A stretch of DNA of 64,000 nt. Origin: Dryocola sp. LX212. Lineage in GTDB: Bacteria; Pseudomonadota; Gammaproteobacteria; Enterobacterales; Enterobacteriaceae. Under the pieces are notes generated by a model. The model was not told the DNA's origin and searched no databases. It saw nothing but the letters and a program-made list of their open reading frames with translations. Every line of letters starts with the position of its first letter. The stretch's first letter is position 1. This document shows, one piece after another, positions 28,064 to 37,381 of the stretch. The position numbers and the translations under genes are program-made. The stretch is from the NCBI GenBank assembly GCA_041504365.1, contig CP167917.1:2790001-2854000 (forward strand), written 5' to 3'.

Positions 28064-30790
28064 TCAGGAAAGATTGCCGGGGTAAATCGCATTGTCGTAC
28101 TTGTAAAAGCTGTCTTTATATTCTTTTGCCGTGACCTCACAGGTGCCGTCAGATTGCGGGGCTATCTCAAAGATAATTCCGTTGTAGCCAACCCGGGACG
28201 AATCACAAAAAATCAGACGGGGTGGTTCTATTGCACCATCGTTCATTATGATGTTGTCGAACGCTGACTGTTCAGGGACAGATAACGAATATTCGTCAAC
28301 TCTGGTAGCCACAAGCAACCCGGATGCGGACCCATCCTGATAACGGATCAGCGCGCGTGGGTTGGCAAACGACCAGTCCAGTTTTTCACTAACACTGAAT
28401 GTTGTCACCCCGCCGGAGGTGTCTATGTCCTCCACCAGCGTGCTTATCGTTTTGCTTCCTGGGATATCATCAGTAAAGACAATGCGGTCGCCAACGTTAT
28501 AGCAGAGCGCGTCCATCTCCGTTGTTGTGGTGTGGGTCAGGCGCTGCTGCAGATACTTCATCAGCCGGCGCATGCCAATCTGGTATGCATGGTCACGATC
28601 CAGAACTCCGTCGAGAGTGTAATCTTCCACCTTAAGCGGGGTGGGATTATCGCTTGTCCGGCACTGAACCGTTTCCTCTGCCCATGTTGAGCCGTTGATA
28701 TAGGTCACATCGACACCGTCATAGTCATCTGCCGAAGGAGCAACGAACGCGGTCTGAAGCTGGTCTATTGTTTCCTGTGGGCTGATTATTCCAGTCCAGG
28801 GCTTTACGCCTTCCCGAGCTACAGACGCCAGCCCATCGGACAAAAGAAAATAGCTTTTCCCGGCGTTGGTTATCGTCTGGAGAATCGATAACGTAGACGT
28901 GCTGTCATTGGTTTCAAAATCGAAAAACTCGCTGTTCGGCGTCCAGTAAGTTTCTTCCAGCTCTTCAATCGCCTCGATATCCATATCCAGGCCAATAGAG
29001 TTTCCCACATGCTTAAGTGCAGCAGAAATGGTACGTTCGGTGCCTTCATCATAAATTCGCGTGGCCACTATATTCACCCTGCGATCTGACTGGGCAGCCA
29101 GCTTGCCTCCCGTTTCTACCGTGACCCCCATTGTGGTGACGGCAGGGTAAGAAACTGGGCGCGCCAACAGACGACCGCGCAGTGCCTGCCAGTACATACT
29201 GTCCCGGGAATTGTCTTCGCCCTGCTCATTCGTTCGACGACAGCGCACCTCTACCAGCCCCGGCGAGCTCAGTGTCACTCGTTCAGTGAATCCCAGCCCG
29301 TTGATGTTCTTCATGTCATACGTCCCGGTGGTGCTTGTCCATCCGGAACCAGAACCATAAACGCGGTGCTGGATCTCCCATAACACCTGCCGGTTCTTTT
29401 TACCGCCGCTATCCTTGTAGCCACAAATCCCGCTCGGGAAGAAGAAATTCACCTCGAACATATCGCAGGTTTCGTTTTCTGGGCATGCCAGGAACGGGCC
29501 CATCCACGCATCGTTTTCATTCAGGCCAGAGGCAGAGAAGTCCAGAACCGTCCTTGGTGAAAAACCTGGCCAGTCTGGATCCACTACACCATCGATAAGG
29601 CGCTGCAGTGTTGTAGTCGAACCATCCACTTCAAATATTTTATATTCGCTTCCGGCATGCGATACGGAAAGGCGGATAAGACCTTCAGGAATACCGGTAA
29701 ATGCCGTGCCGGTGGCGCTGTCATAGGCCAGGGTGATAGAAGCGGTTACCTCATCCTCACTGCCGGTAGCGTCGGCATGAGGAATATAGGATGCAATGAA
29801 GAGCTCATAGTCTGAGCTGTTGTGCCAGATGGAAACAGGCATCCCAAGGTAAGGTGCAATTTCTGCAAGAACATCACTGGTTATTCGACTGTAGGCGCCG
29901 TCATTGGTTACGACGTATGAATCCGGGACAATAACATCAACCGTCGCCCCTTCAACCCACGAGTCAGGCAGATCGTTTGTTGTCTCGTCGCCGTCATCCG
30001 TGCTCAGACCATTGAAAGTTATCGTTGGGCCTGACACAGTTAGCGATTTCGCAACAACATCGTCGCTGTCCGGCGCTGTCTGTGCCATATCAAGCCCGGC
30101 ACCGGAGGATGTTCCTCCGACTTCTGTCGAGTTGAACCAGTTTTCGCTTCGGCGATCACCAGAAACATCCTCTCCCGGAAGATAATCAGCAGATGAAAAA
30201 CCATCACCCAGCGACGATATTGGCGTGGAACCAACTCGCTTGTCACCATCGGTATAAGAAAACTTGCCAACACCGAGGCAAACAAACATTTCCACAGTCA
30301 TGATCGTTGGATCATCTGGGTCAAAGCGTGTTACCGGCTGGACTACGTAATCCGGATAGATACGGCGGCGGCCAAACAATTCACGGATAGGGTCGCCAAG
30401 CTTGGGTTGGTTGGCTTTTGCAGGGTTAACATCAAGCTGATTACCGGAGCCGGAATTATAGCTGCCAGAGTCACCAACACCGGGTGCGAAAAAGAGCGTG
30501 TAGGCTACAGAAGCCGCAGACACAGCCACAGCAATCCAGGCGGCAATTTCAAGACCCGTTCCATACGGGACGGGGTAAATCCTGACGTCACTCTCTGGCT
30601 TGATAGCATAGTCAAACCATGCGGTGGCCGGGATATTCTCTCCATTCACCTCAACCACAACCGGGTGTTTCATGTCTGGCCGGTAGTTTTCAACGTTGCG
30701 TGCCATCCACTGATGGATAGTGATCGCACCATGTTCGTGGGTTTCCAGCGGTTCGCCGGGTAAGCGAGAGGGATAAATTCTGATGGTCAC
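28064..30790 (-). CDS. Tail tip / host-specificity protein (J-like)
   Basis: A 908-residue protein immediately after the NlpC gene, as lambda J follows K/I. The N-terminus (MTIRIYPSRLPGEPLETHEHG) is the small beta domain of this protein type. A Gly/Ala-rich hydrophobic stretch (EIAAWIAVAVSAASVAYTLFFA, about 85-105) follows, then GDPIRELFGRRRIYPDYV. Fibronectin- and tip-like domains fill the middle (about 470-560), and GMRRLMKYLQQRLTH is near 750. It would form the central tail tip that meets the cell surface. Less similar to lambda J than to tip proteins of ES18-type phages. Confidence 0.78.
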   Translation of the reverse strand: MTIRIYPSRLPGEPLETHEHGAITIHQWMARNVENYRPDMKHPVVVEVNGENIPATAWFDYAIKPESDVRIYPVPYGTGLEIAAWIAVAVSAASVAYTLFFAPGVGDSGSYNSGSGNQLDVNPAKANQPKLGDPIRELFGRRRIYPDYVVQPVTRFDPDDPTIMTVEMFVCLGVGKFSYTDGDKRVGSTPISSLGDGFSSADYLPGEDVSGDRRSENWFNSTEVGGTSSGAGLDMAQTAPDSDDVVAKSLTVSGPTITFNGLSTDDGDETTNDLPDSWVEGATVDVIVPDSYVVTNDGAYSRITSDVLAEIAPYLGMPVSIWHNSSDYELFIASYIPHADATGSEDEVTASITLAYDSATGTAFTGIPEGLIRLSVSHAGSEYKIFEVDGSTTTLQRLIDGVVDPDWPGFSPRTVLDFSASGLNENDAWMGPFLACPENETCDMFEVNFFFPSGICGYKDSGGKKNRQVLWEIQHRVYGSGSGWTSTTGTYDMKNINGLGFTERVTLSSPGLVEVRCRRTNEQGEDNSRDSMYWQALRGRLLARPVSYPAVTTMGVTVETGGKLAAQSDRRVNIVATRIYDEGTERTISAALKHVGNSIGLDMDIEAIEELEETYWTPNSEFFDFETNDSTSTLSILQTITNAGKSYFLLSDGLASVAREGVKPWTGIISPQETIDQLQTAFVAPSADDYDGVDVTYINGSTWAEETVQCRTSDNPTPLKVEDYTLDGVLDRDHAYQIGMRRLMKYLQQRLTHTTTTEMDALCYNVGDRIVFTDDIPGSKTISTLVEDIDTSGGVTTFSVSEKLDWSFANPRALIRYQDGSASGLLVATRVDEYSLSVPEQSAFDNIIMNDGAIEPPRLIFCDSSRVGYNGIIFEIAPQSDGTCEVTAKEYKDSFYKYDNAIYPGNLS

Positions 30791-31167
30791 TGCCAGAACT
30801 CCACTTTAATGAATCGCCGTTTAAAGCGCGCCAGAGGAATAAAAGAAACATTCTTCCCGGGATTGCACTCCGCAACATGCAGTTGACCGCCGATCTCAAC
30901 GACTATGCCAACATGGGTCACCGTTGATGCGGAATAACAAGCGACACCAGCACCAATACACGGTTCGCACTTTCTCAGGGATAACATGAGCCTCTTTGCT
31001 TCCCTGTTCAGCCCGCCTTCGTCTTTCGTTACTCCGGCGAAGTCAGGCCATTCGTTGAGCCCGAGATCGCGCCTGATTTCATTAACGATGCCAAAACAGT
31101 CAAGTTCAGGATAAGCGCGCCCGCCCTTCAGCCAGGTAACTGAAAGGTATTTATCAGGATTGAACAT
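30787..31167 (-). CDS. NlpC/P60-type tail assembly peptidase
   Basis: A 126-residue C40-peptidase-like protein. The nucleophile motif LDCFGIVNEI (Cys24) and the downstream THVGIVVE with the catalytic His are visible; the third residue is probably the His of LHVAECN. In long-tailed phages this domain sits in the tail tip assembly complex (lambda K analogue) and may help cut peptidoglycan on entry. It overlaps the tail tip gene by four bases (ATGA). Confidence 0.82.
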   Translation of the reverse strand: MFNPDKYLSVTWLKGGRAYPELDCFGIVNEIRRDLGLNEWPDFAGVTKDEGGLNREAKRLMLSLRKCEPCIGAGVACYSASTVTHVGIVVEIGGQLHVAECNPGKNVSFIPLARFKRRFIKVEFWQ

Positions 31168-31176
31168 AGGTGATCC

Positions 31177-31659
31177 TTAACTCATGTAACGCAGACCGGG
31201 GTAATACGGTAGGGTGTATCTGTAACGCGGCCACGCGGTATCGAGGATATTCATATACCCGGCCGTGATTTGTGCCTGGGTGGCAGTCCAGTTTCCGTTC
31301 TTTACTGCCAGGGTATAAGGAACAGAAGCGGGAGCCGTCAGGTCTGTTGAGATGTAGTTGCGATAAGTCAGAGTTGCTTCGGTGAGGTTATCAAGGGCAT
31401 TACGTATTGCTGTTGAAGTGACCCCGTCGATGTTATCAACCGCAAACTGCAGATCCTGCGTGCCGTCGCTGTTTCTGGCAGGCAGCGCAATATCAATGGC
31501 CGCTGCACGAAAAGTAACAGTTTCATCGTTTTCGGTGATCGCCGTAATGTCATCAAAACCCTTACACAGATAAATTACCTCGGAACCAATATTTATCTGC
31601 AGGGTTTCGATGATCACCTCATCTCCGGATGAGGCATAAAGTCGATTAAGTACAGTCAT
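31177..31659 (-). CDS. DUF1833 tail tip-associated protein
   Basis: A 160-residue protein with the pattern of DUF1833, common between the minor tail and NlpC genes of enterobacterial siphoviruses (YLCKGFDDITAITENDETVTF, then LPARNSDGTQDLQFAVDN). I chose the ATG at 31659, which overlaps the upstream stop as ATGA; an in-frame GTG twelve bases earlier lacks room for a ribosome binding site. Likely a tail tip component; biochemical role unknown. Confidence 0.75.
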   Translation of the reverse strand: MTVLNRLYASSGDEVIIETLQINIGSEVIYLCKGFDDITAITENDETVTFRAAAIDIALPARNSDGTQDLQFAVDNIDGVTSTAIRNALDNLTEATLTYRNYISTDLTAPASVPYTLAVKNGNWTATQAQITAGYMNILDTAWPRYRYTLPYYPGLRYMS

Positions 31660-32129
31660 GCCTTTGGCCACTCCCTGTTAAGCGCAAGATCAATGATGCT
31701 GCTGTTGATGATGTAATCCGGGAAATCAATCCAACCGGGTGCAAGTACTGGCCTCTCCCAAAGCTCAAGCGTCGCCGTGTAGCGCCAGTAGTTTCCGCCC
31801 TCGATTGTCGGTCCCTCATAGATATCCACGAACCGGCAGACATACATGTCAGTTATGCCCATCGGCGACCGCAGAGGCATGTTGAACCAGTCTGCTCCGT
31901 CATGAATAGTGTCCCGGTACCAGGCCTCAAACAGCTGACCTTCCGGATCGCTGAACGACCACGATACGGCGGCTTGAGTTGGCGTTGAGGTGTAGAGTCG
32001 GCGCTGCCTGGCCCTGCCAGAGGACAAATCTGTCCTGAGCAAAGGACTTACTGGCTTTAACCCATACCCATCCTGTAATGGAATGGGCAGGTAATCAGCC
32101 GGATAATTTATGCTCGTTGTCTTAGCCAT
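31656..32129 (-). CDS. Minor tail protein, unrecognised family
   Basis: A 157-residue phage protein placed between the tape measure and DUF1833 genes, the usual site of distal tail components. It contains WSFSDPEGQLFEAWYRDTIH and MYVCRFVDIYEGP, beta-rich, with no signal or membrane segment. The start at 32129 overlaps the tape-measure stop as TAATG, with GGGAGG upstream. By position it is likely a tail tip adaptor. Confidence 0.65.
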   Translation of the reverse strand: MAKTTSINYPADYLPIPLQDGYGLKPVSPLLRTDLSSGRARQRRLYTSTPTQAAVSWSFSDPEGQLFEAWYRDTIHDGADWFNMPLRSPMGITDMYVCRFVDIYEGPTIEGGNYWRYTATLELWERPVLAPGWIDFPDYIINSSIIDLALNREWPKA

Positions 32130-34684
32130 TAGCCCGTTCTCCTCCCGGCGTTCCACCTGAGCATTGCTTTAGAGATTTGCCCCTTCCCTGTTGCAAGATC
32201 GCTTGAGGCCTGTTGATACCCAAGCTTCGCGCCATCTGCTGTGGCTTTCTTCATCATTGCAATCTGAGTGTCGGATGGGTCGCCATTGACGTTAATCTGG
32301 AACGTTGGCGCGTAATCTTTCCCGCCTGTAGTCTGCTGATTGACTCTGTTCAGAGTTTCATCCAACTTCGCTGATGTCTGGGACGTTACGACACGTTCAC
32401 CCTTTTGCAGCAACCAGGTGCCTGTTTCCGGTACACTGTCGATGCCATCGTGCGCCATGCCGGACAGAGATGATGTTGCGACTCCCGCTACCAGAGGAAC
32501 CGTTACAGCGGCAGCGGCCGCCATCGCAGCGGGTGCCAGACCAGGACCAACAATAGGAATAGCGGCGGTTGAGGCGTAAGCCGCCAGTTGGGCCTGCAAA
32601 GATGTGGCCTGAGCGTTTGCGATTAATGAACCGGCCGCCGCGGCCTGAGTGGACTTCCCAACCAGCAATTGAACACCCTGATAGACAAGCCACTGAGCGG
32701 CCATATCGGAAAGTGTCTTGATGATTGTGTCACCAAGGTCTGCAAAGATATTGCTGAAAAAGTCCCCGACGTCTTCGGCGCCGTGAATCAAATCCTGCAG
32801 GTTGTCAGATATGGAAGAGGTGGCGCCGCCAATGATTGACGTCATACTATCAGCAGCAATTTGATAATAATCAGCCGCATTGTCCGCATAGTCGTTCAGG
32901 GCATCCATTATGCCGTCCTGCCAGTCGCCCATCTGATCGTCGGACTTCTGGTAATAATCCTTCTGGATATCCAGGCGCTCATTTAACGCCTGCTGCAGAG
33001 CATCCGTTTCCTCATCGTAAAGCGATTTGCTGATGTCCCCGTTTTGATATTGCTTCTGGAGATCAGCCTGCTTATCGAGAAAGTCGCGCTGAATATCCAG
33101 CGATTCCTTCATGCGCTGGCGGGCCTTCTCCCCCATGCCTGCGCCGATAAAATCAGAATCATTCGAGGCTTTTGCATTCTGATTTTGCTTTTGCAGGTTT
33201 GTCGTGAACTCAGCCAGCTTGAGGTTTTCTTCGTTGGCTTTTTTAATGGCATTAAGGCTATCAAGTTCGGTAGCCAGCTGCTTCAGCCTCTCCTGCTCAG
33301 ATGCATTGAGCCCATTTAATTTGCCAGTGGTAATGTCAAAATTAAGCTTTGCAAGTTCTGTTACCTGCGCCGTTTTTTTGCCGGTTGTGTCGATGAGCTC
33401 TATTTGGCGAAGATAGCTCTGCTCGGTAGATTTGAAGGCGCTTGCTAATTTTTTGGCACCTGCATCAGGCGTGGCTTTTCCATTGCTACCACCAGCAGGT
33501 AACGCGAACACATTGGCAGTACCTGTTGTCGCTGGTGCCAAGGGAAGCTCTGGAATCTTCTGCCTGCTGAGCTTGTCACGAGTAGCGATCAGATTGTTAA
33601 GCTCATCGCTGAGCGTTTTAACACTGTCGTCTGCACCAGTAATCCAGCCAAAGAAAGATTCGCCCTGCCCATAAGTATCGCCGCGCCCTTCCAGATTCTT
33701 TTGCAGGTAGGCAATTCGCTCGCTAATCTGATCAACATTGGTGAGGTCTATATTCCCACCAAGCGCCGCCATTCGATTTCCCGTACTCGCGGCAAGCTGC
33801 CCTGCGGAAGCCGCTGCCTTAACCAGCCATCCAGCTAACTGCGCAACTTCCGAAACAAGATTGGTGATGCCCTGCAGAATTTGAGGATCGGTCAATACAT
33901 CGCGAAGGTCACCAAGCGCGGTCTGTAATGGAGAAAGATCAACTTTAGCCAGGCCTGAAGCAATCTCCATTTTCAGCCCCTGCACCTGGGCTTCCATATC
34001 TTCAAAAAGTGCATTGACCTTTACCAGGTCGTCAATAGATTGAGGGTCTGGTGCAACTCCGTAATCTTTAGCCAGGCTTATGAACTGTTCTAACTTTTTA
34101 TTATTGTTGTCAAAAAGTGGCAACAGTTTCGACAGGTCATTGCCGAGGCTTTCAAGGATCGTGGTTTTTTCAGCGTTCGTGCCGATTTTTTCCAGCGCAT
34201 TACCAATAGCTAACAGCTGCTTATCTGGGGTTACTTTTGATAACTTTTCAGCAGACAGTCCAAGGGCATTTAGCGCATCAACGGCCTCGCCTGATTTGTT
34301 CAGTACTGCATCACCAATCTTGTCGCCGATATCCTTAAAGATATCAGCCATCTGGTCCCCGGTAACGCCTGCTTTTTCTGCTGCAAACTGCCACGCAAGT
34401 AAATCCTGTGTGGCAATATTCAGGGATTTTGCCCAGCGGTCTGTTTCCGCAATCTGCTTAGATGTTGATTTGAGTAACTGAAAACCGGCGGCGCCAATAG
34501 CTGCACCGGCGGCTACCGCGGCTGCGGCCGTCCCAGCGATAGCAGCACTGGTTGCTTCAGCATCCTTTTGTACCTGCTTCCCCCATTTTTCGGAGGCTCT
34601 TTCCGCCTGGTTAAGCCCAGAAATAAACCCGCCGGTTTTGGCGATCAGGTCGATAGTCAGTGTGCCGAGTGATTTACCAGCCAT
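32129..34684 (-). CDS. Tape measure protein
   Basis: An 851-residue protein that would set tail length. The N-terminus begins MAGKSLGTLTIDLIAKTGGF followed by coiled coil. It has an Ala/Gly-rich hydrophobic segment (AAIAGTAAAAVAAGAAIGAAGFQLL, written here by position: about residues 50-75) and another near 690-740, with long coiled-coil stretches between (KKANEENLKLAEF, DIQRDFLDKQADLQKQYQNG). A length of about 850 residues predicts a tail near 120-130 nm by the usual 0.15 nm per residue. It follows the GT frameshift pair, as in lambda. Confidence 0.88.
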   Translation of the reverse strand: MAGKSLGTLTIDLIAKTGGFISGLNQAERASEKWGKQVQKDAEATSAAIAGTAAAAVAAGAAIGAAGFQLLKSTSKQIAETDRWAKSLNIATQDLLAWQFAAEKAGVTGDQMADIFKDIGDKIGDAVLNKSGEAVDALNALGLSAEKLSKVTPDKQLLAIGNALEKIGTNAEKTTILESLGNDLSKLLPLFDNNNKKLEQFISLAKDYGVAPDPQSIDDLVKVNALFEDMEAQVQGLKMEIASGLAKVDLSPLQTALGDLRDVLTDPQILQGITNLVSEVAQLAGWLVKAAASAGQLAASTGNRMAALGGNIDLTNVDQISERIAYLQKNLEGRGDTYGQGESFFGWITGADDSVKTLSDELNNLIATRDKLSRQKIPELPLAPATTGTANVFALPAGGSNGKATPDAGAKKLASAFKSTEQSYLRQIELIDTTGKKTAQVTELAKLNFDITTGKLNGLNASEQERLKQLATELDSLNAIKKANEENLKLAEFTTNLQKQNQNAKASNDSDFIGAGMGEKARQRMKESLDIQRDFLDKQADLQKQYQNGDISKSLYDEETDALQQALNERLDIQKDYYQKSDDQMGDWQDGIMDALNDYADNAADYYQIAADSMTSIIGGATSSISDNLQDLIHGAEDVGDFFSNIFADLGDTIIKTLSDMAAQWLVYQGVQLLVGKSTQAAAAGSLIANAQATSLQAQLAAYASTAAIPIVGPGLAPAAMAAAAAVTVPLVAGVATSSLSGMAHDGIDSVPETGTWLLQKGERVVTSQTSAKLDETLNRVNQQTTGGKDYAPTFQINVNGDPSDTQIAMMKKATADGAKLGYQQASSDLATGKGQISKAMLRWNAGRRTG

Positions 34685-34686
34685 GC

Positions 34687-35333
34687 TTATTTCCACTCCT
34701 GCATAGCCTGCTCCAGATTGATAGCGGGCTCATTTAAATGGGGGGTAAAATCGGTGATTTTGAAAGGTGGGGTATCTTTGCCCCGATTGACGTTTGCCAG
34801 CACAGATGAAACGAGGCCAGCAGCCCACTCGGTGCGCATCATGGGATTCAGGCTTCCGAACTTCTGCCTGTAAAGAATCCAGTCGCGATATTCGGTTAAG
34901 CTGATGCGCTCCTTTGCCTCGGCTACTGTTCTCCCGCCGATCCCGTTAAGGACTAATTCGCACCAGAACTCGTCGTCTGCGCTGAGCTCGTCTTTCCCAT
35001 GCTGTTGACTTCCTGAATTGCGATAAGAAGCGCAACTGTCAGGCTGCCATCAAGGCCTCCGCGTTCCGGGTCTGCTTCGCCGGTAATATCAGCAACAGAT
35101 AACACCTGCTTTCCATTCTCATCGCAAATAGATGCAGCGATGCGACCTGCCACACCATCAACTTTCCCGGACAGAGCCAGAACTTCACTGGTTGCGGTGT
35201 GATAACCCATTGGACGGATGTAGGTAGTTGCCGTGCATTCTGTGCCGTCCTGCGCTTTCCAGGTGATTTCTTTCTCAACCGGGCGTCCCGTAAATGCCCC
35301 GATTTGCTTAAGTGCGTTCAAAGTCAGTTTCAT
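34687..35333 (-). CDS. Tail assembly chaperone GT (ribosomal frameshift product)
   Basis: The G frame (126 residues) contains the slippery heptamer GGGAAAG at 34998-34992. A -1 slip there joins it to a frame that stays open to the TAA at 34687, giving about 215 residues. The T part reads ADDEFWCELVLNG, AEAKERISLTEYRDW and ends AINLEQAMQEWK. The same heptamer and gene order are used in lambda, where G and GT in a fixed ratio coat the tape measure. The T frame has no plausible start of its own. Confidence 0.85.
34953..35333 (-). CDS. Tail assembly chaperone G
   Basis: Unshifted 126-residue product starting MKLTLNALKQIGAFTG and ending in a Ser/Thr-rich tail (KTSSAQTTSSGAN). It lies between the tail tube and tape measure genes. 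Most ribosomes should make this form. A GC-rich hairpin (AGCGGGGG/CCCCGCC) fills the gap upstream at about 35351-35368. Confidence 0.85.
   Translation of the reverse strand: MKLTLNALKQIGAFTGRPVEKEITWKAQDGTECTATTYIRPMGYHTATSEVLALSGKVDGVAGRIAASICDENGKQVLSVADITGEADPERGGLDGSLTVALLIAIQEVNSMGKTSSAQTTSSGAN
34992..34998 (-). promoter_or_regulatory. -1 frameshift slippery site GGGAAAG
   Basis: In the G frame the codons are ATG GGA AAG; slipping back one base re-pairs as GGG AAA. It fits the X-XXY-YYZ rule and is the heptamer used by lambda. Confidence 0.85.
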
Positions 35334-35371
35334 AAATTCCTCTCGACTGGCGGGGTTTCCCCCGCTGTTGC

Positions 35372-35869
35372 TTAGCTGGTTGGTTGTGCTTTAGGAACCC
35401 AGACGCCCTGACCAGAACGCTGGATGGTTGCGGAGGTTTGCACAACGGTGTTGGCCTGGAAGTCAAACGGGAAGTCAGAGACATATCCCTGGAAAACGTA
35501 CCAGGTTCGCGTATCCGGCAGAACCAGGCCGTCAACAGCGTCCGGGTCCCCCGCTGGCGCGGCAGTCGGCGCATCGGTGCCATCAGCCCAACCAATTGCG
35601 AATGTGAGATCGGCCTGATCGCTGGACTCGGCTAAATTGCTGAGCATTACGTGGCTCGCATTTGCTGGGTCAGCATTCAGCGCAACAGTGGCCTGCCCGG
35701 GAGTTCGCAACCCTTTTTTATAGGTGCGGGTATTGGTTTCACTCAGACAGGTATCTTCAATTTGATCTGCAGGGCTGCTGCCGGGTGAAAACGACGTAAT
35801 ACATTCAACTTCGCTTACCACTCCATTGAGCAGGACGAACATTTGAGTGCCTTGAGTCACTACTGACAT
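35372..35869 (-). CDS. Major tail tube protein
   Basis: A 165-residue protein beginning [16 protein letters not shown]. It has the compact beta-rich pattern of siphovirus tail tube subunits ([45 protein letters not shown]). It lies between the tail completion and chaperone genes, as expected, and would polymerise around the tape measure. A terminator precedes it, which may help adjust expression. Confidence 0.8.
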   Translation of the reverse strand: MSVVTQGTQMFVLLNGVVSEVECITSFSPGSSPADQIEDTCLSETNTRTYKKGLRTPGQATVALNADPANASHVMLSNLAESSDQADLTFAIGWADGTDAPTAAPAGDPDAVDGLVLPDTRTWYVFQGYVSDFPFDFQANTVVQTSATIQRSGQGVWVPKAQPTS

Positions 35870-35884
35870 AATTATCTCCGGGTA

Positions 35885-35909
35885 TAAAAAAACCGGCTCA
35901 AGGCCGGTT
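35885..35909 (-). terminator. Intrinsic terminator before the tail tube gene
   Basis: AACCGGC-CTTGA-GCCGGTTTTTTTAT on the minus strand, inside the late operon. Confidence 0.8.
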
Positions 35910-35930
35910 GGGGAAGGATTGGGTTATGGG

Positions 35931-36296
35931 TTACCTGCTGACTATCCAGTCAACATCAAAGGAGTATCGATATCGCTTCGTTTCCTGATCTCTGGTCTGG
36001 TCGCCCCATCGTGTGATGTAAGCTTCACCTTCGATTGCATCTCTCAAGGCGCGAGCCGTATTCATTGCCTGCACAGGCGTATCGGCATAAACATCAACCT
36101 GTATTGAGTAGCGATCCACATCTGGCCGCTGACCAAGATAGTTATCTGGTTGCCCGGATATGTTTTGCCATACCGCATAGGGATAAGTGACAACATCATC
36201 TTGCAAACCAAATGGATATAGCCGAACAGGAGATGTGCCGAGCATGCTTTTAACAACATCACTGGCAGAGCAAACTGCGAAGATGGGAGGGATCAT
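35931..36296 (-). CDS. DUF3168 tail completion protein
   Basis: A 121-residue protein with the DUF3168 pattern: YPYAVWQNISGQPDNYL, the beta strand RYSIQVDVYADTP and a helix AMNTARALRDAI. Family members (lambda U-like, SPP1 gp17-like) cap the tail at the head-tail junction. It overlaps the HK97-gp10-type gene by four bases. Confidence 0.82.
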   Translation of the reverse strand: MIPPIFAVCSASDVVKSMLGTSPVRLYPFGLQDDVVTYPYAVWQNISGQPDNYLGQRPDVDRYSIQVDVYADTPVQAMNTARALRDAIEGEAYITRWGDQTRDQETKRYRYSFDVDWIVSR

Positions 36297-36778
36297 GGTT
36301 TGACTCCTTTCTTCTGTGCTCGCTTAATCGCGCGGTCTATCGATTTTTCGTATTCAGTTGCAAATACGTTGATCACTTCATTTACGCTTGATTCGGCGGC
36401 GGGACGAAGGAATGGCTGTGCCTTCATGTTCTCCGTTCCGAACTCCAACAGGCGCCAGTGTGGGGTTGGTGCGTTGGTGGATTTGTCCGGGTGCTTTGAA
36501 AGTACTGCGCCATGCAGTACGCCAATTCTGAAACCCAAATCACCTGTTCGCTTAAAAAGGTTGCCGTTCCATCTCAGCGCAACGTTGTCGGCAATGCTTC
36601 TTCCCGTAGTCGGATCGTCAAACCGCTTGGCGTTAGACTTTGCTTTTTCAACAATGACCATCGATGCTTTGCGCAGCGCTGCCCGGCCACCTTTGCGTTT
36701 AAGGTCGGAGCTTATGCTTTCTATTTTCCCAATGAGGGAGTCAACGCCAGTGATTGAATACTCAATACCATCAGCCAT
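36293..36778 (-). CDS. HK97-gp10-type head-tail joining protein
   Basis: A 161-residue protein of the HK97 gp10 family: KGGRAALRKASMVIVEKAKSNAK in the first half and HWRLLEFGTENMKAQPFLRPA in the second, the family's most conserved block. It helps connect the tail to the head. It overlaps both neighbours slightly, consistent with a tightly packed late operon. Confidence 0.85.
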   Translation of the reverse strand: MADGIEYSITGVDSLIGKIESISSDLKRKGGRAALRKASMVIVEKAKSNAKRFDDPTTGRSIADNVALRWNGNLFKRTGDLGFRIGVLHGAVLSKHPDKSTNAPTPHWRLLEFGTENMKAQPFLRPAAESSVNEVINVFATEYEKSIDRAIKRAQKKGVKP

Positions 36779-37103
36779 TGTTCACCCCACTTGAACAGGG
36801 GAGCGTTAAATACTCCAGCCCGCTGTCTGGGTCGGGAAGCACGCCCTCTATGTTGTAAATCTCTCCCCTGAAGAGGATTCTGTGCTTATCGCTGATACCT
36901 GTTCGATAGCGTATTTTTATGCGGGATGTGATTTTATTCTGAAACGCCTGAGCAGCTGCAAAATCACGTGCCGAGACTGCCGTCACTTCTGCAAAGATTT
37001 CCTTAACGTCCACCCAGGAATCAACAATTGCGCCAGTTTCTGGATCCTGAGTTTTCAAAGGTTCCTGTAGCATCACGCGATGGCGTAATGGGCCAGCTTT
37101 CAT
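36771..37103 (-). CDS. Head closure protein (SPP1 gp16 family)
   Basis: A 110-residue beta-barrel protein: MKAGPLRHRVMLQEP at the start, SWVDVKEIFAEV, then KITSRIKIRYRTGI and HRILFRGEIYNIEGV. This order is diagnostic for head-tail adaptor/stopper proteins that hold DNA in the filled head. Confidence 0.85.
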   Translation of the reverse strand: MKAGPLRHRVMLQEPLKTQDPETGAIVDSWVDVKEIFAEVTAVSARDFAAAQAFQNKITSRIKIRYRTGISDKHRILFRGEIYNIEGVLPDPDSGLEYLTLPCSSGVNNG

Positions 37104-37105
37104 TG

Positions 37106-37312
37106 TTACCCCCTGGCGGGTTTGCCGTTGAGATAAAACTTTTGGTCGATAGTATTTTCATCATCAGCGCCTTCGTTTAATGCCTGAAGAATCAATTCGC
37201 ACAGCGCAATATTTGAATCAGCCAGCCGGGTGATTGCGATTGTCTGTTCCTGAAGGGCCTGCGTCTGCTTGCTCAATGCCTCGAATAGATTGTTTGCCTG
37301 TTGCTCGTTCAT
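37106..37312 (-). CDS. Small hypothetical protein in the head-tail module
   Basis: A 68-residue protein beginning MNEQQANNLFEALSKQTQAL, a predicted amphipathic coiled coil followed by DENTIDQKFYLNGKPARG. Not recognised. Its ribosome binding site is weak, and its first third overlaps another small frame (37218-37373), so translation may be coupled. Confidence 0.6.
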   Translation of the reverse strand: MNEQQANNLFEALSKQTQALQEQTIAITRLADSNIALCELILQALNEGADDENTIDQKFYLNGKPARG

Positions 37313-37373
37313 ATGCGATCCGCATCATTTTTTTTAGCCATGCCTTTCGGCGTTCACAGCCTGAACATGCCAT
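37218..37373 (-). CDS. Small Cys-containing protein overlapping the next gene
   Basis: A 51-codon frame starting MACSGCERRKAWLKKMMRIA, with AGGAG about 6 bases before the ATG. Short proteins starting with a similar CxxC head occur next to phage connector genes. The second half overlaps the following gene by 95 bases in another frame, so only the N-terminal part may be under selection. Confidence 0.5.
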   Translation of the reverse strand: MACSGCERRKAWLKKMMRIAYERATGKQSIRGIEQADAGPSGTDNRNHPAG

Positions 37374-37381
37374 AAAGACTC

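Noticed and set aside
36300..36794. A 164-codon plus-strand frame in the head-tail module
   Set aside because: Antisense to the HK97-gp10-type gene, which fits the operon and has family motifs.
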